A stretch of DNA of 64,000 nucleotides from Dryococelus australis (GCA_029891345.1 CM057009.1:289116966-289180965); one strand, 5' to 3'. Shown: positions 32,231 through 44,150, counted from the first letter of the stretch. The notes: generated from the sequence alone by a model not told the origin. A program made the numbers and translations.

Positions 32231-33681
32231 AATTTTAAATTAATAATATAAGTTTGGATTGTTCATTCATTGTTTCATTATAAGTTTTGCCATAAAGAGG
32301 TTCTTTAGATGTGAAAGGCATTAAGTTAACGTTCATGAAAAAAAAAAATCCTTGCGAAACTGGAGCCATTGCAACTGCTGCCATATCTTGGTGTATCTGA
32401 TACGTAACTTTGCAAAGACATACTGTCGGATTCATTAAAAGTTTTCGCTGGTAAAGTACAATATTGTATACCAGTAGATAATTAAGCTCAAACTCTAGTA
32501 CACATTGCTGGCACTTAGCTCTAGGGGATATTTTCTAAAAGGCAGGTTAGTTAGCTTTCCCCAGTCAGCTCACTGCTTCAGGTTATGCTAATGAAGGAAC
32601 CTCTCGTGTGCGCACATTTAAAAGAAAACCAGGGACTGCAGACGTTTGAGAGTTTGCATTTTGAGAGAAACAACAGATTTCTAGGGAAATGGGCTGCCTA
32701 TTAGTGGTACGTTATCTCGCTGTTACTCAACCGCTGGATGTTCATAGCGTACAAGTTCCTCGTTTAGATCCAAGTAAGTAATAATTATGGCTGTAAACCT
32801 GTGTCGCCTAACACAACTCGAACAGTAAGGTTGTAAGTCTGTTAGTTAACAGCGTTTGAACGATTTTATTTTGATCGCCCAAGAATTTTAGTTTCCTTTT
32901 TCCCTCTTAATAAGCCCTTGCAGGTAAATGGTAGGGGTTGTGAGTATTAAAACTACATTTAAGGTAGGTTTATTCTAGGTTCGAGGCTAAGCAGATTCAA
33001 ATCGGCGATGCTTTAGTTAGAGGTTTCAATTCTATATGCGCGAGACTTAGAAGTCCGTTACTATTTCCTTTATTTTTATGCTAATTAGTTTTCCAGCCAC
33101 TCGGATGGAAATGAAATGAAATACGTTTTTAATATGTGTGCTGTTTTTAACTTCCAAAAGCGCGCCCGAAAACAGAAGCATCACAGAGAATGTGTGATTA
33201 CTCATCAGCTCTTTGAGTTTATGTACACGACATTTCACTCATTTATTTTACTACATCGCTTTACGCTTCCAACAATCAGGGAATCATTCGAACTGCAGGT
33301 ACACGAGTTTCATAACAAGAATGAAAGATTTCCAGCATTCGCTAGAGTCCACAAATGAAAATAATTTTCCAGTCATTTTTTTGTCTGAAGTTCCCTGCGC
33401 ACAAAGAAGTAAATGTAGAGTGAATTTTTTTTTTCTGCCACTGCTTCCATTCTTTTATTACTCTCCAGTGCCCACAGCGCCAAACAAAACCTGGTCGATC
33501 CACTCCGTCTGAGAGAAGAATACAGCTTCTCCTTTATACGACGCTCAGAAGTGAGGCCCGTCTTTATTAGTTTCGCACAAAGAACTTCTCCAAAATAAAA
33601 CTCAATATTTTGAAAAAAGTATTTTCTTCGTGAATAAAGTAATTAAAACGGCTTCTTTCTTGCTAGAAATATTACAAGATC
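32231..33681. other. AT-rich non-coding DNA
   Basis: No supportable gene. Open frames at 33,116-33,512 are short, overlapping and featureless. Confidence 0.4.
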
Positions 33682-34039
33682 TTAAGGCCATTGGTGCATT
33701 AAAGCAGTATATTTATATAATTTTTCAATAACGCATTTTTTTTTTCAAATTTTTAGGATCGTCCAGAAGAAAATAACTTTCAGCACCTTCTTACTTTGTT
33801 AGATATTCACTGCTGTCATAATTCTCGAGGCACTGATTGCAGTTAAGAAAACAAAAATTCTTTCCTTTCTTATATCAGTGCTCCGAGAATAACGACGGTA
33901 GTTAATATCGAACAACGTGAGAAGGTGCTAAAAGTAGTTATTTACGTCTTGACGAGCCAAAAAGTTTTAAAACTCTGCTGTGAAACAAGTTATGAAAAAA
34001 TTATACAAATCTATTGCTTTAATGCACCAATGGCCTTAA
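33682..34039 (+). mobile_element. TTAA-flanked foldback MITE
   Basis: TTAA is followed by GGCCATTGGTGCATTAAAGC, and the element ends with the inverted CTTTAATGCACCAATGGCC followed by TTAA. The arms of about 170 bases are inverted along almost the whole length and meet near 33,860, so the strand could fold into one long hairpin. TTAA target duplications are typical of piggyBac and Kolobok families; which of the two cannot be told without a transposase. Confidence 0.85.
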
Positions 34040-34502
34040 ACAGCAACCTCATTAATACGAAATAAAGTCAAAGTTGGAGGTTATACTTCGCAAAATCATT
34101 TCCAGAATGACAAAAGAAACACGGTAAGTCCATGATTACAGACTAGCAGATAAGCAAACTTCGCGAATTCGATTTAGGAAAAGACAGACTTCGGAATTTA
34201 TTTATTTATTTTTTTTGTTTGATAAGTCTTGGGCGACTTTAGGCCATTAACGAAACTTGCAAGAACATGGAAACCGAATACTTTGCCAACTTTACTAATC
34301 GTAAAACTGAAGCAACATAGGTTGATCCATTCAAGTTTTCTCCCAACTTTTCTGAAGCCCTTCTAAAGTTCTACTTGCAGGATATTCCTAGCCCCATGCA
34401 ATCAGAGCTTAACTAAAACGAGTAAATTTCACCAAATGGACATCTTACCGTATTCGTGGGCACTAACTTTAATTATACTATGTATGAGAACTATTTCTTA
34501 CG
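34040..34502. other. Unassigned DNA next to MITE cluster
   Basis: 34,345-34,440 resembles 62,410-62,520 (AGTTCTACTTGCAGGATATT compared with TATACTTCCAGGGCACTCCT, with AGTAAATTTCACCAAATGGA compared with GAAAATTGCACCAAAGGGAC). It is therefore part of a dispersed element. No gene. Confidence 0.4.
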
Positions 34503-34925
34503 ATAGGCCGTTCATGCTAAAATTATCACTTTTGAAAGCACTGCTTAAGATCTACTTGTATGCATGTTATGTGTTCTTCCGCTTTATATAACATTAACAT
34601 TGCCGTGGGACTCATCACTTTATTCATGCGTCGGTCAAGTAAAGGTGTGAACATTTTAGTAATGTCAATTTTATACAAATCTGCTCATTTTGAGACTTCG
34701 ATGCATTAAAAAACAGAAAGCGAAAAAAATAATTTAAGTTATTACAAATGGTTACCTAAAACTTTTTATTCGACATTAAGATATGGAACTACTTTCCCTT
34801 TGGCTTACCAACTTTACTGGGCAAATGTAATTCAGTGCGCCCATTAAAATATGTGTGTTCAGGGGTAGTGACTTTTTTTTAAGGTTTATTTCAATAGTGC
34901 TCACTTGATCATGAACAGGCTATAG
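34503..34925 (-). mobile_element. MITE (GTTCACGGTAAAG family), long form, inverted
   Basis: About 420 bases match the reverse complement of 38,741-39,163, both ends and interior (CTTAAGATCTACTTGTATGC, GGACTCATCACTTTATTCAT, TCGATGCATTAAAAAACAGA). It is diverged from its partner by many point changes. No coding capacity. Confidence 0.8.
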
Positions 34926-35180
34926 GCATTACCAACACACCTATTTTCTTCCTGCTTTGGTTCATATTATTATTTACAAATAATATATTGTAATTTATAT
35001 AATATATAAGTTAGAGTTCAATTAAATAAAAAATAAGATAGTTTAATGTCCACCAAAGTATAAAACGTTTGTGATATATTAAATTTAGGATTGAAACAAA
35101 CACATAATAAATTAAGTGATTTTTCAAGGGTATGATTAAAGAATGTGAGGTAACCGCGAACAGACTATAGCTGAGGCTCG
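34926..35180 (+). mobile_element. MITE-related fragment
   Basis: Matches 62,560-62,830 weakly along its length and ends with the family's inverted end (GAGGTAACCGCGAACAGACTATAGC), as do the elements ending near 40,655 and 62,828. The left part joins directly to the end of the preceding MITE. Confidence 0.5.
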
Positions 35181-36236
35181 AGTACCTAAATGAAGTATTG
35201 TGGTGTCTAACATTTTGCCAAAAGAATCTGCGAAATTTCCGGGAATTTGTCCGTGGTAAATGCACTGAGAATAAATAATTAAAGTACATAATGAGAAAGG
35301 CATTAACTGATCTTCCCCGCATTTTAATAAAGAGTTTTCCTGCGTACACAAGTTGATGCATATAAAGAGGTTTATACAACTGAAAACTTAGGCGGTTAGT
35401 AGTAGGGCTTGGAAGTGAGCTGCAACTTATCTAAAATCAATGGTACAATAAAAACGCAACTTAAAATACGTTGTTTGAAATTTAAATAGAGTATGCGTTT
35501 ATTTAATTTAACTATGGTTTTCGCAACCGTTTGTATCAGCACAAAAAATAGAAAAAAAATAGCTGTTTACTATACTAAATTCTTGTCAGTTTACTGTTCA
35601 GTTCCAAACCCTACTGCTTACTGCTATACAATTTTGTATAGGTCATTCACGGTAAAGTGTGCACTTTTTATGGTCCTTTTAAATGCATTAATCCCTAATA
35701 AATATAATTATTTGCAGCCTCAGACGGTAACTTTTCAGAATAGTGAAATGTATACACGGTGTTTATTAGTCATGTTGGAATGTTTATATTAAAAATTGGC
35801 GGAAAGATAGAAATTAAGTGAATGGAAAATTTTAGCAGGGCCTTAAACGTGAATAGCCTATAAACCAGTGACCTTAACGCTAGCAATCACTCTTTCCATA
35901 GAGTAAAGTTTACCAAAAATTGACACCGTCATGTTGACCAAAGAACCACTAAAAAGGGGTGTCAAAGGCAGGAGACATCGTAATAACGAATTTGCAATTT
36001 AGAGGTTGGTTACAACGCCAAGAAGCCATTTTGTTTTAGGTGTCATACGCTAGGAATCATAACAATCGATTATATAGATTCCCTAATTACCTGATAGATG
36101 CGTTGGTGCAAATCTTCCCATACAGAGGATCTTCGCTTCTCTAAACATATTTTATGAAAGTCGGAAAAAAAATCTTATGAAAAGGAGAGGATTCATGACG
36201 GCCACCTTAAGGTTAAAAAGCACCCACTTCGCATTT
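35181..36236. other. AT-rich DNA with one MITE end
   Basis: 35,637-35,670 is a lone MITE end (GGTCATTCACGGTAAAGTGT) followed by degraded interior sequence to about 35,790. There is no gene. The frame at 35,493-35,792 runs through this MITE fragment. Confidence 0.45.
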
Positions 36237-36501
36237 TGAACTTACGAACATTGTTTCGTGTAATGTGACGTGAAGAGATTTGGACGGCTGTTAAAAGCGA
36301 GGTGTTAGGATCCGATGAGAGTGATTGAGGTGAGCACGGAGCGGCGCCGGAATGGAAGGGTGGGGGAAACGGGAGATCTCCGAGAAGACCCGCCGACCAG
36401 CGGCATACTCCAGCATGATTCCCACTCTCGAAAATCCTGTGAGCCGGCAGTTCGTCTAGGTAAGAGGCGAGCAGGCTAACCACTCAGCCACCGCGGCCCC
36501 G
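36237..36501 (-). mobile_element. tRNA-derived SINE, copy 1
   Basis: On the minus strand it starts GGGGCCGCGGTGGCTGAGTG, an A-box-like segment, and goes on to GTTAGCCTGCTCGCCTC. A shared body follows (GGCGGGTCTTCTCGGAGATC, CTTCCATTCCGGCGCCGCTC). The tail contains CTCGCTTTTAACAGCCGTCC. The same order occurs at 37,850, 50,000, 55,360 and 63,518. The open frame here is a by-product. Confidence 0.85.
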
Positions 36502-36509
36502 CTTCGTGT

Positions 36510-36620
36510 AAAGACTATTCACGGTAAAGTGAGCACTTTTGAAAGCCCTCTCACGTGCCTTAGATTTTAATTTCCGAGTGCAGTGGAATACTCACACTGT
36601 GTTTATTACTTACATGTCAA
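36510..36620 (+). mobile_element. MITE end fragment (GTTCACGGTAAAG family)
   Basis: ATTCACGGTAAAGTGAGCAC is followed by TTTTGAAAGCC and interior sequence of the short form. It is cut off before the inverted end, next to the 0.6-kb repeat that begins near 36,640. Confidence 0.6.
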
Positions 36621-36639
36621 AAGTTATTTAAACTTGGGG

Positions 36640-37262
36640 TGTGGCCTTGTTGGGGACACGGCCGATTGTTTTGCGTGAATACGTCTACATTGACGGGTTC
36701 GGACGCCTTGATGTTTATTTTAAATTACCGGCGCCGCTTCTCTAGATCATATGACGTGCTATGGGTTTCAATGGATTGCTTTTGAGATGCTATTTCCAAC
36801 CGTATACGATTTCTGTATTTCGACTTGGTTTTTTGACGAGTATTGTGTTAAAGTTTTTTTTTAATTTTTACAATAAACGCATACAATTTCACCATAACCA
36901 CAACATTCAAATGTTTTTTATACGCGCAATCGATTGATCTTGACGAGAGCTGACGATTGAAACCTAAACGAGCGTCGTAACTTATCCTAGTCAAATTTTA
37001 TACTACGCGGAATTTATGAGACGTGGCGAAACGAACTCAAAATTGCGTCCCTCCTTACCTTTTTTTTTTCCCCCGCACGCGATGCTTCGCAGTCATCACT
37101 CAACGTAATATATTCTTTGATCCTTTGGCAGTCGAGTGGTGTAATTGAATTTTGAATGTAGGTGATAAGATCAGAGATGCAAAGCCGAACTCGATCCCCC
37201 GATTTTGTTATCATCTGATTTTCTGGATTACCGCCCACTATGGTTGCAAATTTAAAGACGAA
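36640..37262 (-). repeat. 0.6-kb dispersed repeat, copy 1 (inverted), with short ORF
   Basis: Matches 61,537-62,165 in inverted orientation along its whole length (GTGTCCCCAACA-type end, CATACGATTTCTGTATTTCG-type middle, CAATCGATTGATCTTGACGA). The minus-strand frame 37,238-37,014 encodes about 74 residues including ENQMITKSGDRVRLCISDL and DCQRIKEYITLSDDCEASRA. The other copy keeps this frame and most of these residues. It could be the coding end of an unknown retroelement. Confidence 0.7.
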
Positions 37263-37849
37263 TTCACGTTAAAAAGGTGGTTAAATGATAAAAGAAATGG
37301 CTGAAAGGAAAAAGCAACTAAGGCCTGAAAAGTGCTCTCTTTATCATGAGCAGTCAGTAAGGAAATTGAATGCTTTGTAAAAAATTTTATTAACTTTCTC
37401 ATTTTCGACTCTCGTAGTGAAACATTTTTACGCCACCATCTGCACAGTAATATACACAATTAGAATTTTTTTTTTTACCAGAAAGTTGTTTATACGGGAT
37501 TTGCCCATTCTTAGAGCAAAGTTCTACGATAAGTAATCAATTAACAATAAAAGACGTAAAGAAAAACGTGAGCTGGCAATTTCTATCTATTACTCACCGT
37601 AATTGCTTACAAAATAGTTTGTCTTATTTAACCTTGTAATAAATATAAGTTTATATTATTAAATGCGTTGTCTACTGTATTCAACGAATATCAATTGGTT
37701 TTCTTCAACAGAAGTTTCAGTTTATAAAGTTGTCGTTAAATGATGCCCCCCCCCCCCTGTTAACATCAATCACTCCAATTTTCTATCGCCATCAAACTTG
37801 CCACATTTTTCCTTAATTATACGTCCAGTCCGGCCTTATTTGATGTACG
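37263..37849. other. AT-rich non-coding DNA
   Basis: No gene seen. A C run lies at 37,746-37,757. Confidence 0.4.
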
Positions 37850-38120
37850 CAGGGGCCGCGGAGGCTGAGCGGGTAGCCTGCTCGCCTCTCACCAAGGTTA
37901 TTCGGATTCAATCTCTTACCGGTTCACTCCGGATGGCGGTTGTCTTCGGGCTTTCTCTAGGATTTCCTGTTTCTTCCGCCCTTTCATTCCGGCGCTGCTC
38001 CGTACTCACCTCAATAAACCTCATTGGCTCTCAAGACCTCGATGTTCAGACCCACCCAATTCTCTTCACTCACCCGCTCGGTGTACGCCACCTGGCGCTT
38101 TCCTCTTTCTTAAAGGCCCA
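37850..38120 (+). mobile_element. tRNA-derived SINE, copy 2
   Basis: GGGGCCGCGGAGGCTGAGCG opens the element (A-box-like). ATTCGGATTCAATC is a B-box-like segment. The body has CTTTCATTCCGGCGCTGCTC and the tail CTCAAGACCTCGATGTTCAG. It matches copies at 36,237, 55,360 and 63,518. Confidence 0.87.
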
Positions 38121-38740
38121 AACGAATCCGTTACAAGGGAGGTTAACATCGTCAGTGATCTGTCATGTCACGGGGCATTCAAAATAATGGTACACTGGCA
38201 CAAAATTATGGTAAATTTCTTCTAACATATGCGTAAAATCACAATTTTATATTTGTTTTATTTTCATAACACACCAGTTGTTTGAAAGTTGCAATACTGG
38301 TATCAAATAAAAATGAAATCCATCCTCTAATTCGCAGATAAATCATAGAAGTTTGGCTTTCGACTTAAAATAAGCGTTACAAACTGAACATATTTTCTTA
38401 TACTTTAGAGTAATTTTCTGTATATTTTTACTGCAGTCAGATATGGTACATTTGTGTACCGTGACGACCTCGTCATTGTACAGGGTACACAAGGTCTAGT
38501 TATGGTACAGGTACTATGGAAATGGTACTTCTAACATCACTGTCCGTGACAGCAGTGCAACTAAGGCGGCGAGAGGGAGAACAGAGCGTTTGTTGTACGT
38601 CAGTTACTTGGCTGCCCACGCGATGGCGCTACTAGCTACTGAAATCTGTTGCGGATACGCCTTGTATAATAACATGACGAAAAACGCGGAGAAACAGATT
38701 TCAGGCCCGTCCTGCGGTGTCAGGGTCACGGATACTTAAA
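38121..38740. other. Unassigned DNA
   Basis: Mixed composition, no gene. A repeated GGTACA-type motif occurs at 38,440-38,530. Confidence 0.35.
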
Positions 38741-39163
38741 GGTTGTTCACGATAAAGTGAGCACTTTCCAAATCAACCTTAGAAAAAGACACTGCCATTA
38801 TCTGCATATGTTTTAACGGGCGCACTGAGTGACATTCGCCCAGTCAAGTTGTTAACGATGGATGGGAAGTAGTTCCGTATGTTAACGTCGAATAAAAAGT
38901 GTTAGGCAGACATTTCTGATAACTTAAATTATTATTTTTTGGCTTTCTGTGTTTTTTAATGCATCGAAGTGTAAAAATGAACAGATTTGTAAAGTATTTA
39001 CTTTCTTAATAATTCCACAGTTTCACTTGACCGAAGCATTAATAAAGTGATGAGGCCCAGGACAATGTTGATTTTACATAAGACGGAATAATAAACAATG
39101 TACATACAAGTAGATCTTAAGCAGGGCTTTCAAAAGTGCTCATTTTACCGTGCATGGCCTATA
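38741..39163 (+). mobile_element. MITE (GTTCACGGTAAAG family), long form
   Basis: Ends GTTGTTCACGATAAAGTGAG and the inverted CAAAAGTGCTCATTTTACCG followed by TGCATGGCCTATAG. The interior is shared, inverted, with 34,503-34,925. The flanking TATAG/TTAAA residues do not give a clear target duplication. Confidence 0.82.
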
Positions 39164-39899
39164 GCATGGACGCGGACAGCGTAATGCACCCCATGTTCAA
39201 TCTCCAGCGTTACGCATGCGCACACGGCTACGTACGGAAGAACGGGCGGAAGTTGGTCAACTCTCAACTCTTCCGTGTCTGCAAACCAGTGCAGACGACA
39301 GGAATCGAACATTTAGGTTGACAAACTTCGTTTTCGTGGCTCTTGTGGTTGGCAAGAAAACATGGCACGGATTTTCTGTGTCTGTTTTTGTTTTTGTTTT
39401 GATTAACACGTGCGGGCGGCTTGGCAGTACTAATTACAATGTTAAACAATATAACCATTTGTGAGATGGGGTGCGTGTGAGTGTGTTGTATAATGTAAAA
39501 TTAATCCCAATTTTTCAATTCCTTTCTTTTACGTGTTCCGCGTCCTTTCGCTTACAAATACGTCTATTGTAGAATGGGCTTTATAGCTTTGTTTCTGAAT
39601 TTTCAATAAGATATAAAACCTACAAAGTTCATAATCCTATTTGTTATTACAACGCATACAAATAATATTAAATATACGCACGTTTCCAGGACAGTCTCTA
39701 AAGTTGAAAACTTCCTATGCACATTTACATGCTATTTCATAAATTACTAGTAATTTACCGCAAAAAAAATGGACGTTGGTCTCGTTTATAACTGTTCTTC
39801 TCGGTAGTAAAAACTTATTTTATTCTTTCGTATCAATCGCTTAAGTTTCCGTTGCAAACTAAAGACATGCACTCAATACATAATCGGTGTTTCCCCTTA
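39164..39899. other. Unassigned DNA
   Basis: No supportable gene. The overlapping frames at 39,136-39,464 run across the MITE boundary and show no conserved motif. Confidence 0.35.
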
Positions 39900-40290
39900 G
39901 GGTGCAAACTCGTTAAGGATTGGTTGACTCCGTATTCTGGAGGAGGTCTGGAGAGATTCCCACTCTCTTCGACAAACCAGGCGGTGAGCGGCAACCTGCT
40001 CCGGTTGTACCCTGGAAAGGCACTAGGCGTATGGATAGAACCCCGGCCAGACCACACCCTCGGTTTCTGAGGGCGAGGATCTCAGAACCTCTGGGGTAGA
40101 GGGGGCGAGGATGTGCGGACGTGCCAGGTTTGGGCTTTGGGCCTGGCCAACGGCCGCATTAATGTTGGCCTCCTTGCGTCGAGAGGACCTGATTCCTCTC
40201 CCCCGCCGATTGGGAGGCCGAAGCGCGGGACGGCCGCAAGGCTAAGATCTCTGCGTTAAAATACAAAATACAAGACCGAGAGGTCCACTG
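39900..40290 (+). repeat. GC-rich repeat-like segment
   Basis: A 390-base island of GC-rich DNA with CTGGGGTAGAGGGGGCGAGG and GATTGGGAGGCCGAAGCGCG stands out from AT-rich flanks and ends in AAAATACAAAATACAAGACC. The sharp edges and A-rich end suggest the 3' part of a retroelement, perhaps a LINE, but I could not identify it and have seen no second copy here. Confidence 0.35.
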
Positions 40291-40324
40291 CAGCTGTCTC
40301 AAATCACTGATTACTGAACACTAT

Positions 40325-40660
40325 ATTCCATTTACGGTTACTTCGCACTTTTCTTAAGCCCTGCAAAAGTTCCACTTTTGCACTATTTCTTACTAGGCGT
40401 TACTAAGAAACGTGTTTTTTTCACTGTTCTTATAAATGTTTAATAAAAATAAAACATAATAATTAATAAGTAAAATATTGTCCAGGCTTCAATTTAACGA
40501 AAAATAAGATAATGTTATGTTAGCAGATGTGTAAAACGACTATGATATATGGCATATTAAGAAAATAACTAAATGCAGTACACATGGGGTGATTTTTCAA
40601 AGGTTTGATTCAAAAAGTGCGAAGAAACCGCGAATTGACCGTATGCCTACATCATAGCGG
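40325..40660 (+). mobile_element. MITE-related element
   Basis: The left end TTTACGGTTACTTCGCACTT and the right end inverted (AAAAAGTGCGAAGAAACCGC, then GACCGTATGCCTAC) frame about 330 bases. The right part matches 62,770-62,828. Confidence 0.55.
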
Positions 40661-41243
40661 TTGGGATAACGAAACAAGATCTTTACCAGCTTGAGTACAG
40701 CACACATAAAAAAAAAGTTCTGATTTTGCAACACAAAATCCAGAAAATAATGTGGAAGTGAAATTGTTGACGAGCACTTGTGTTATTCGAACGGGAACGT
40801 TTCGTTTTAATACCATAATATGACTCCCCATAGCATAAAAATTCAGTACTTTTCTATAAAATCATTTTTTTTATGGGCTACGAGCCACAAGGTTTTCGAA
40901 TCGTGCTTGTAAATTATGCCTTGCCGTACACTTTAAAAAAATTTTGAGGTAAATTTCCCTTATATGTAAAGGAAACAAATGACCTATACATGTAAGATAA
41001 AATTGCCTGTTCGATGTGAAGTTAATTTAAATAACTAGTAATGTACTATTTCCTAATCGTGCGGTAAAAGTACCTGACAAAAGTGGGGGAATATCCCATA
41101 CAAGTAAAGGAAAATTAACTAAATTATATAATAAAATTATATTTTTAAACTTCGCGTCGTTTTATCAAGTGTTGAGTTTTTTATTACCTGAATTCACTGA
41201 CGAAGAGCAACCTAAACCTCAACATTAAAGTTCTCGACACTTT

Positions 41244-41312
41244 CTGGTGGCTGGCCACGAACCACGGTCCTCTATCGCGACAGGATGAGACACTACCCAC
41301 TACACCAGGACG
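41244..41312 (-). repeat. tRNA-derived sequence (tRNA-Asp-like)
   Basis: On the minus strand TCCTGGTGTAGTGGGTAGTG looks like an A box. CATCCTGTCGCGATAGAGG sits where the anticodon arm would be, with a possible GTC anticodon, and CGTGGTTCGTGGCC looks like a B box. The acceptor ends do not pair well, so this is a tRNA relic or SINE head and not a functional tRNA gene. Confidence 0.5.
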
Positions 41313-42217
41313 ACAGCGTAACAATGTCAGGGAATATTAGTGTGTTACATGATTACTTCTTCCGACCGTACTCCCACTTAGCTGTTGAGAATACTGAAGA
41401 GATACACGCGTCGTAAGGTGATTTTCCCATCCATGTATGGGATTTTCCACTACCACGTACATACGTGAATTTTACTCCAGAGAACGGTAATTTTACCTTA
41501 CTTGTAAGGAAAACTGTGTTTCCCCCAAAAGTTTGCGAATATTACCTTACACATGTCAAGTAATTTTCCCATTATTTTTTACGTTGTACGTCAGACACCC
41601 AACGATCACCAATCCAGCTTCCTCGTACGTGAACGTGTTGCCAAGTGTTATTTGTAGAGAATTAAAGAAGTTTAGAGGAAATTTGACAACATATTGCTCC
41701 GGAACATGGAAAGCTAATGTAGTATTTTGACAAGCAACTACTGTGTATTTCACGTGTATATTATACGTGGAGATAACTAACTCATTTTAAATGTTCACTT
41801 TAGAAACGTTATTAAAAACGTTATTAAAAATACCACGTTACAGGGAAAAACTTTGTTGGCAAAATTTTTCAGTAAAACGATAAAAAGATTTCACTCCCCA
41901 TGCTTATTTCTTTGTTCGATTTTACAATGGATTTTAGTAGATTAACGTGATGTGTGTCAGGAATGGTAGAACTAATAACATTTTCTCGATTTTTATTGTC
42001 AACGTCTCCCTTTATTGCCAAGTACAAATACACTCAATGGTATAAAAATTGGCGCAATCTGTAAAACCAGTCGGTAACTGTGAAGGTTGGTAAGGATGAC
42101 TTTCGTGCACTGGCGCAGCACATATAACGTATGCGGCCTCTCCCGTCGCTCTTCGTGTTGTGTGGATAAAAATGCCTGCCAGGAATTAGTAATGCGATGT
42201 AACCATGCCCGGAAGTC
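41313..42217. other. AT-rich DNA with repeated AAATTACC/TTTTCC motifs
   Basis: No gene. Short motifs such as GGTAATTTTACCTTAC and GGGATTTTCCACTACC recur between 40,940 and 41,580, suggesting decayed repeat DNA. Confidence 0.35.
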
Positions 42218-42330
42218 GCACGAGAGTCATACGAACACCTGACGGAATTTGAAAGAGACCGAACAATATGGCTGTGAGATGCAGGGTGGGCGGTGCATTG
42301 AACTGCCCGTCCGAAATTCATAGCCAAATT
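42218..42330 (+). pseudogene. Tc1/mariner-type transposase N-terminal relic
   Basis: One plus-strand register reads ARESYEHLTEFERDRTIWL, then a stop, then DAGWAV, another stop and further degraded residues. The pattern HLTEFERGRIIGLKEAGW is how the N-terminal helix-turn-helix of many Tc1-like transposases looks. With two stops in about 35 codons and nothing recognisable beyond, this is a short old fragment. Confidence 0.5.
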
Positions 42331-42519
42331 GTGCTATGGTCAGTTCACAGTATTTAATCGAACCTTAAAAAATTACTTCATGCCAAGTATGACGTGTCTG
42401 GTAGTATCCTTAATATGTAATGAGTCACAAGATTTTTACAAATACGTTAACTTAAATGTATCTTACGTTTGTTTGAATTGAATAGTTTTATGTATTTTAT
42501 ACACACATTTATTAAATAT

Positions 42520-43460
42520 ATTATATCTCAGAGCAGGCATGTTGCAAGAATCTTAAAAATGGTTCTGGGCCGATTCCTATACAGCATCTTTGTCTTTTCG
42601 GTAAGCTGGACATTATCTTATTTATCTCGGCCCAGTGAAATTCTCGAGAAAAGGGTTTTTTATCACAGTGAAAATATGAATATGATGTATTTTTGCCGAC
42701 AAGCTATTGGAAAGTTTATGAATAGGCAAGATGATAGCTAGCTGTTAACCTCATGATATCTTTTTTGAAAGAAAATGTTTGCGGTTAGAAAAGAGACAAT
42801 GGCCTGCTTTATGTTTTAAGAAAACAGATGGATATTATCGAAAATATATCAATATGATATCGCAGAGCAAACATGTTGCAAACATCTTAAAAATGGTCCT
42901 GGGCCGATTTCCATACAGCATCTTTGTCTTTTCCGTAAGCTGGACATTATCTTACTTATTTCGGCCCAGTAACATTTTCGAGACAAGGCTTTTTATCACT
43001 GTACAGATATAAAAATGATGTCTTTTTGCCGTAAAACTTTCGGAATGTTTTTGAATAGGCAACATGTTAGCTAACTGTTAGCGGCATGATGTCTTTTTTG
43101 AACCAGAATGTTTGCCGTTAGAATAAAGACGATCACACGCTGTATTTTTTTAGGATAACAGATGGTAATCACAGGAAATTTTTCGACATGATATCGCAGA
43201 GCAAACATGTTGTGGGCAACTTAAAAATGTTTCTGGGCCGATTCCCCTACAGTATTTTTGTATTTTCGGTAAGCTGCCCATTATCTCAATTATTCCGGCC
43301 CGATAACGTTTTCGAGACAAGGCTCTTTATCAGCATATAGACATAAATATGATGTCTGTTCCCACCAATCTTTTGGAAAGCGTTTTGAATAGGCATGATG
43401 TTACCCAGCTGTTAAAGGCATGATGTCTTTTTGAGACTGTATTTTAACCATTAGCATATT
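42520..43460 (+). repeat. 330-bp tandem triplication inside element copy A
   Basis: Three units start near 42,525, 42,860 and 43,190. Each has AGCA(G/A)(G/A)CATGTTG, a GGGCCGATT segment, CTTTGTCTTTTCGGTAAGCT and GGCCC(A/G)(G/A)TAAC. The single counterpart in copy B lies at 51,380-51,720 inverted. Open frames through the units are repeated but are broken at different places. Confidence 0.85.
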
Positions 43461-43714
43461 TTTTCGTATTTATATCTGTGTCATGTAACCGACCATAGCA
43501 TTTGTTGACTTTGAAATTATTTTCATTGGTTCAACCATCCGACAGATATATTAAAAACTAACAAAAACTATTTTGTTTGTAAGTCACTGAAGAAATTGTT
43601 TCTAAATAATCTGTGTTTTCAAATTGTTTATTATATTGTTACGGAATTTATAAATTCCTTTATAATAATTTGTGTCACGATATATTTTAATTACTGGAGA
43701 GTGTCAAAACATAC

Positions 43715-43800
43715 CTGGTGGTGTATAGGGTAGCATGCTGGACTGTCAATTCAAGGGCCTTCGAATCGATTCCCGCACTCAACAAGCAAGAGATTTTCAT
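43715..43800 (+). repeat. tRNA-like module in element copy A
   Basis: GGTGGTGTATAGGGTAGCAT is A-box-like, and GGGCCTTCGAATCGATTCCC includes a B-box-like TTCGAATC. Its inverted counterpart in copy B is at 51,003-51,092 (reverse complement GGTTAGCATGCTGTACTGTC, GTCTTAGGTTCGTATCACGC). It may be a tRNA or SINE head captured by the element before it copied. Confidence 0.55.
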
Positions 43801-43915
43801 TTCATATAATAGGTTGAGAATGAAATGAATATATTGAAAGAGGAAATAACTTTCACTAAAATTTTAATCGATAAGTTAAGGTTTTTTTCATTGTTATACT
43901 GATTATTTATGGACA

Positions 43916-44150
43916 TCACACCGCTGCAGGCCCAGCATCATAACGAAATCCAGCCGTCGCAGGTCCGGCATTGTAACGACATCCAGCCATCAAAGGCCCG
44001 GCATCGTAGCTGCGACCAGCCGTCACAGACCCAGCATCGTAGCGACATCCAGCCGTCGCATTCCCGGTATCGCAACAACACCCAGCCGTCGCAGGCCCAG
44101 CATTGTAGCGGCATCCAAACGTCGCAGGCCCGACACTGGAGCCCAACATT
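43916..44150 (-). repeat. 33-bp minisatellite of element copy A
   Basis: About seven units of roughly 30-33 bases with GGGCCTGCGACGGCTGGATG (minus strand) and GTCGTTACGATGCC. The unit length is a multiple of three without stops, so several frames stay open on both strands. These are not genes. Confidence 0.9.
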
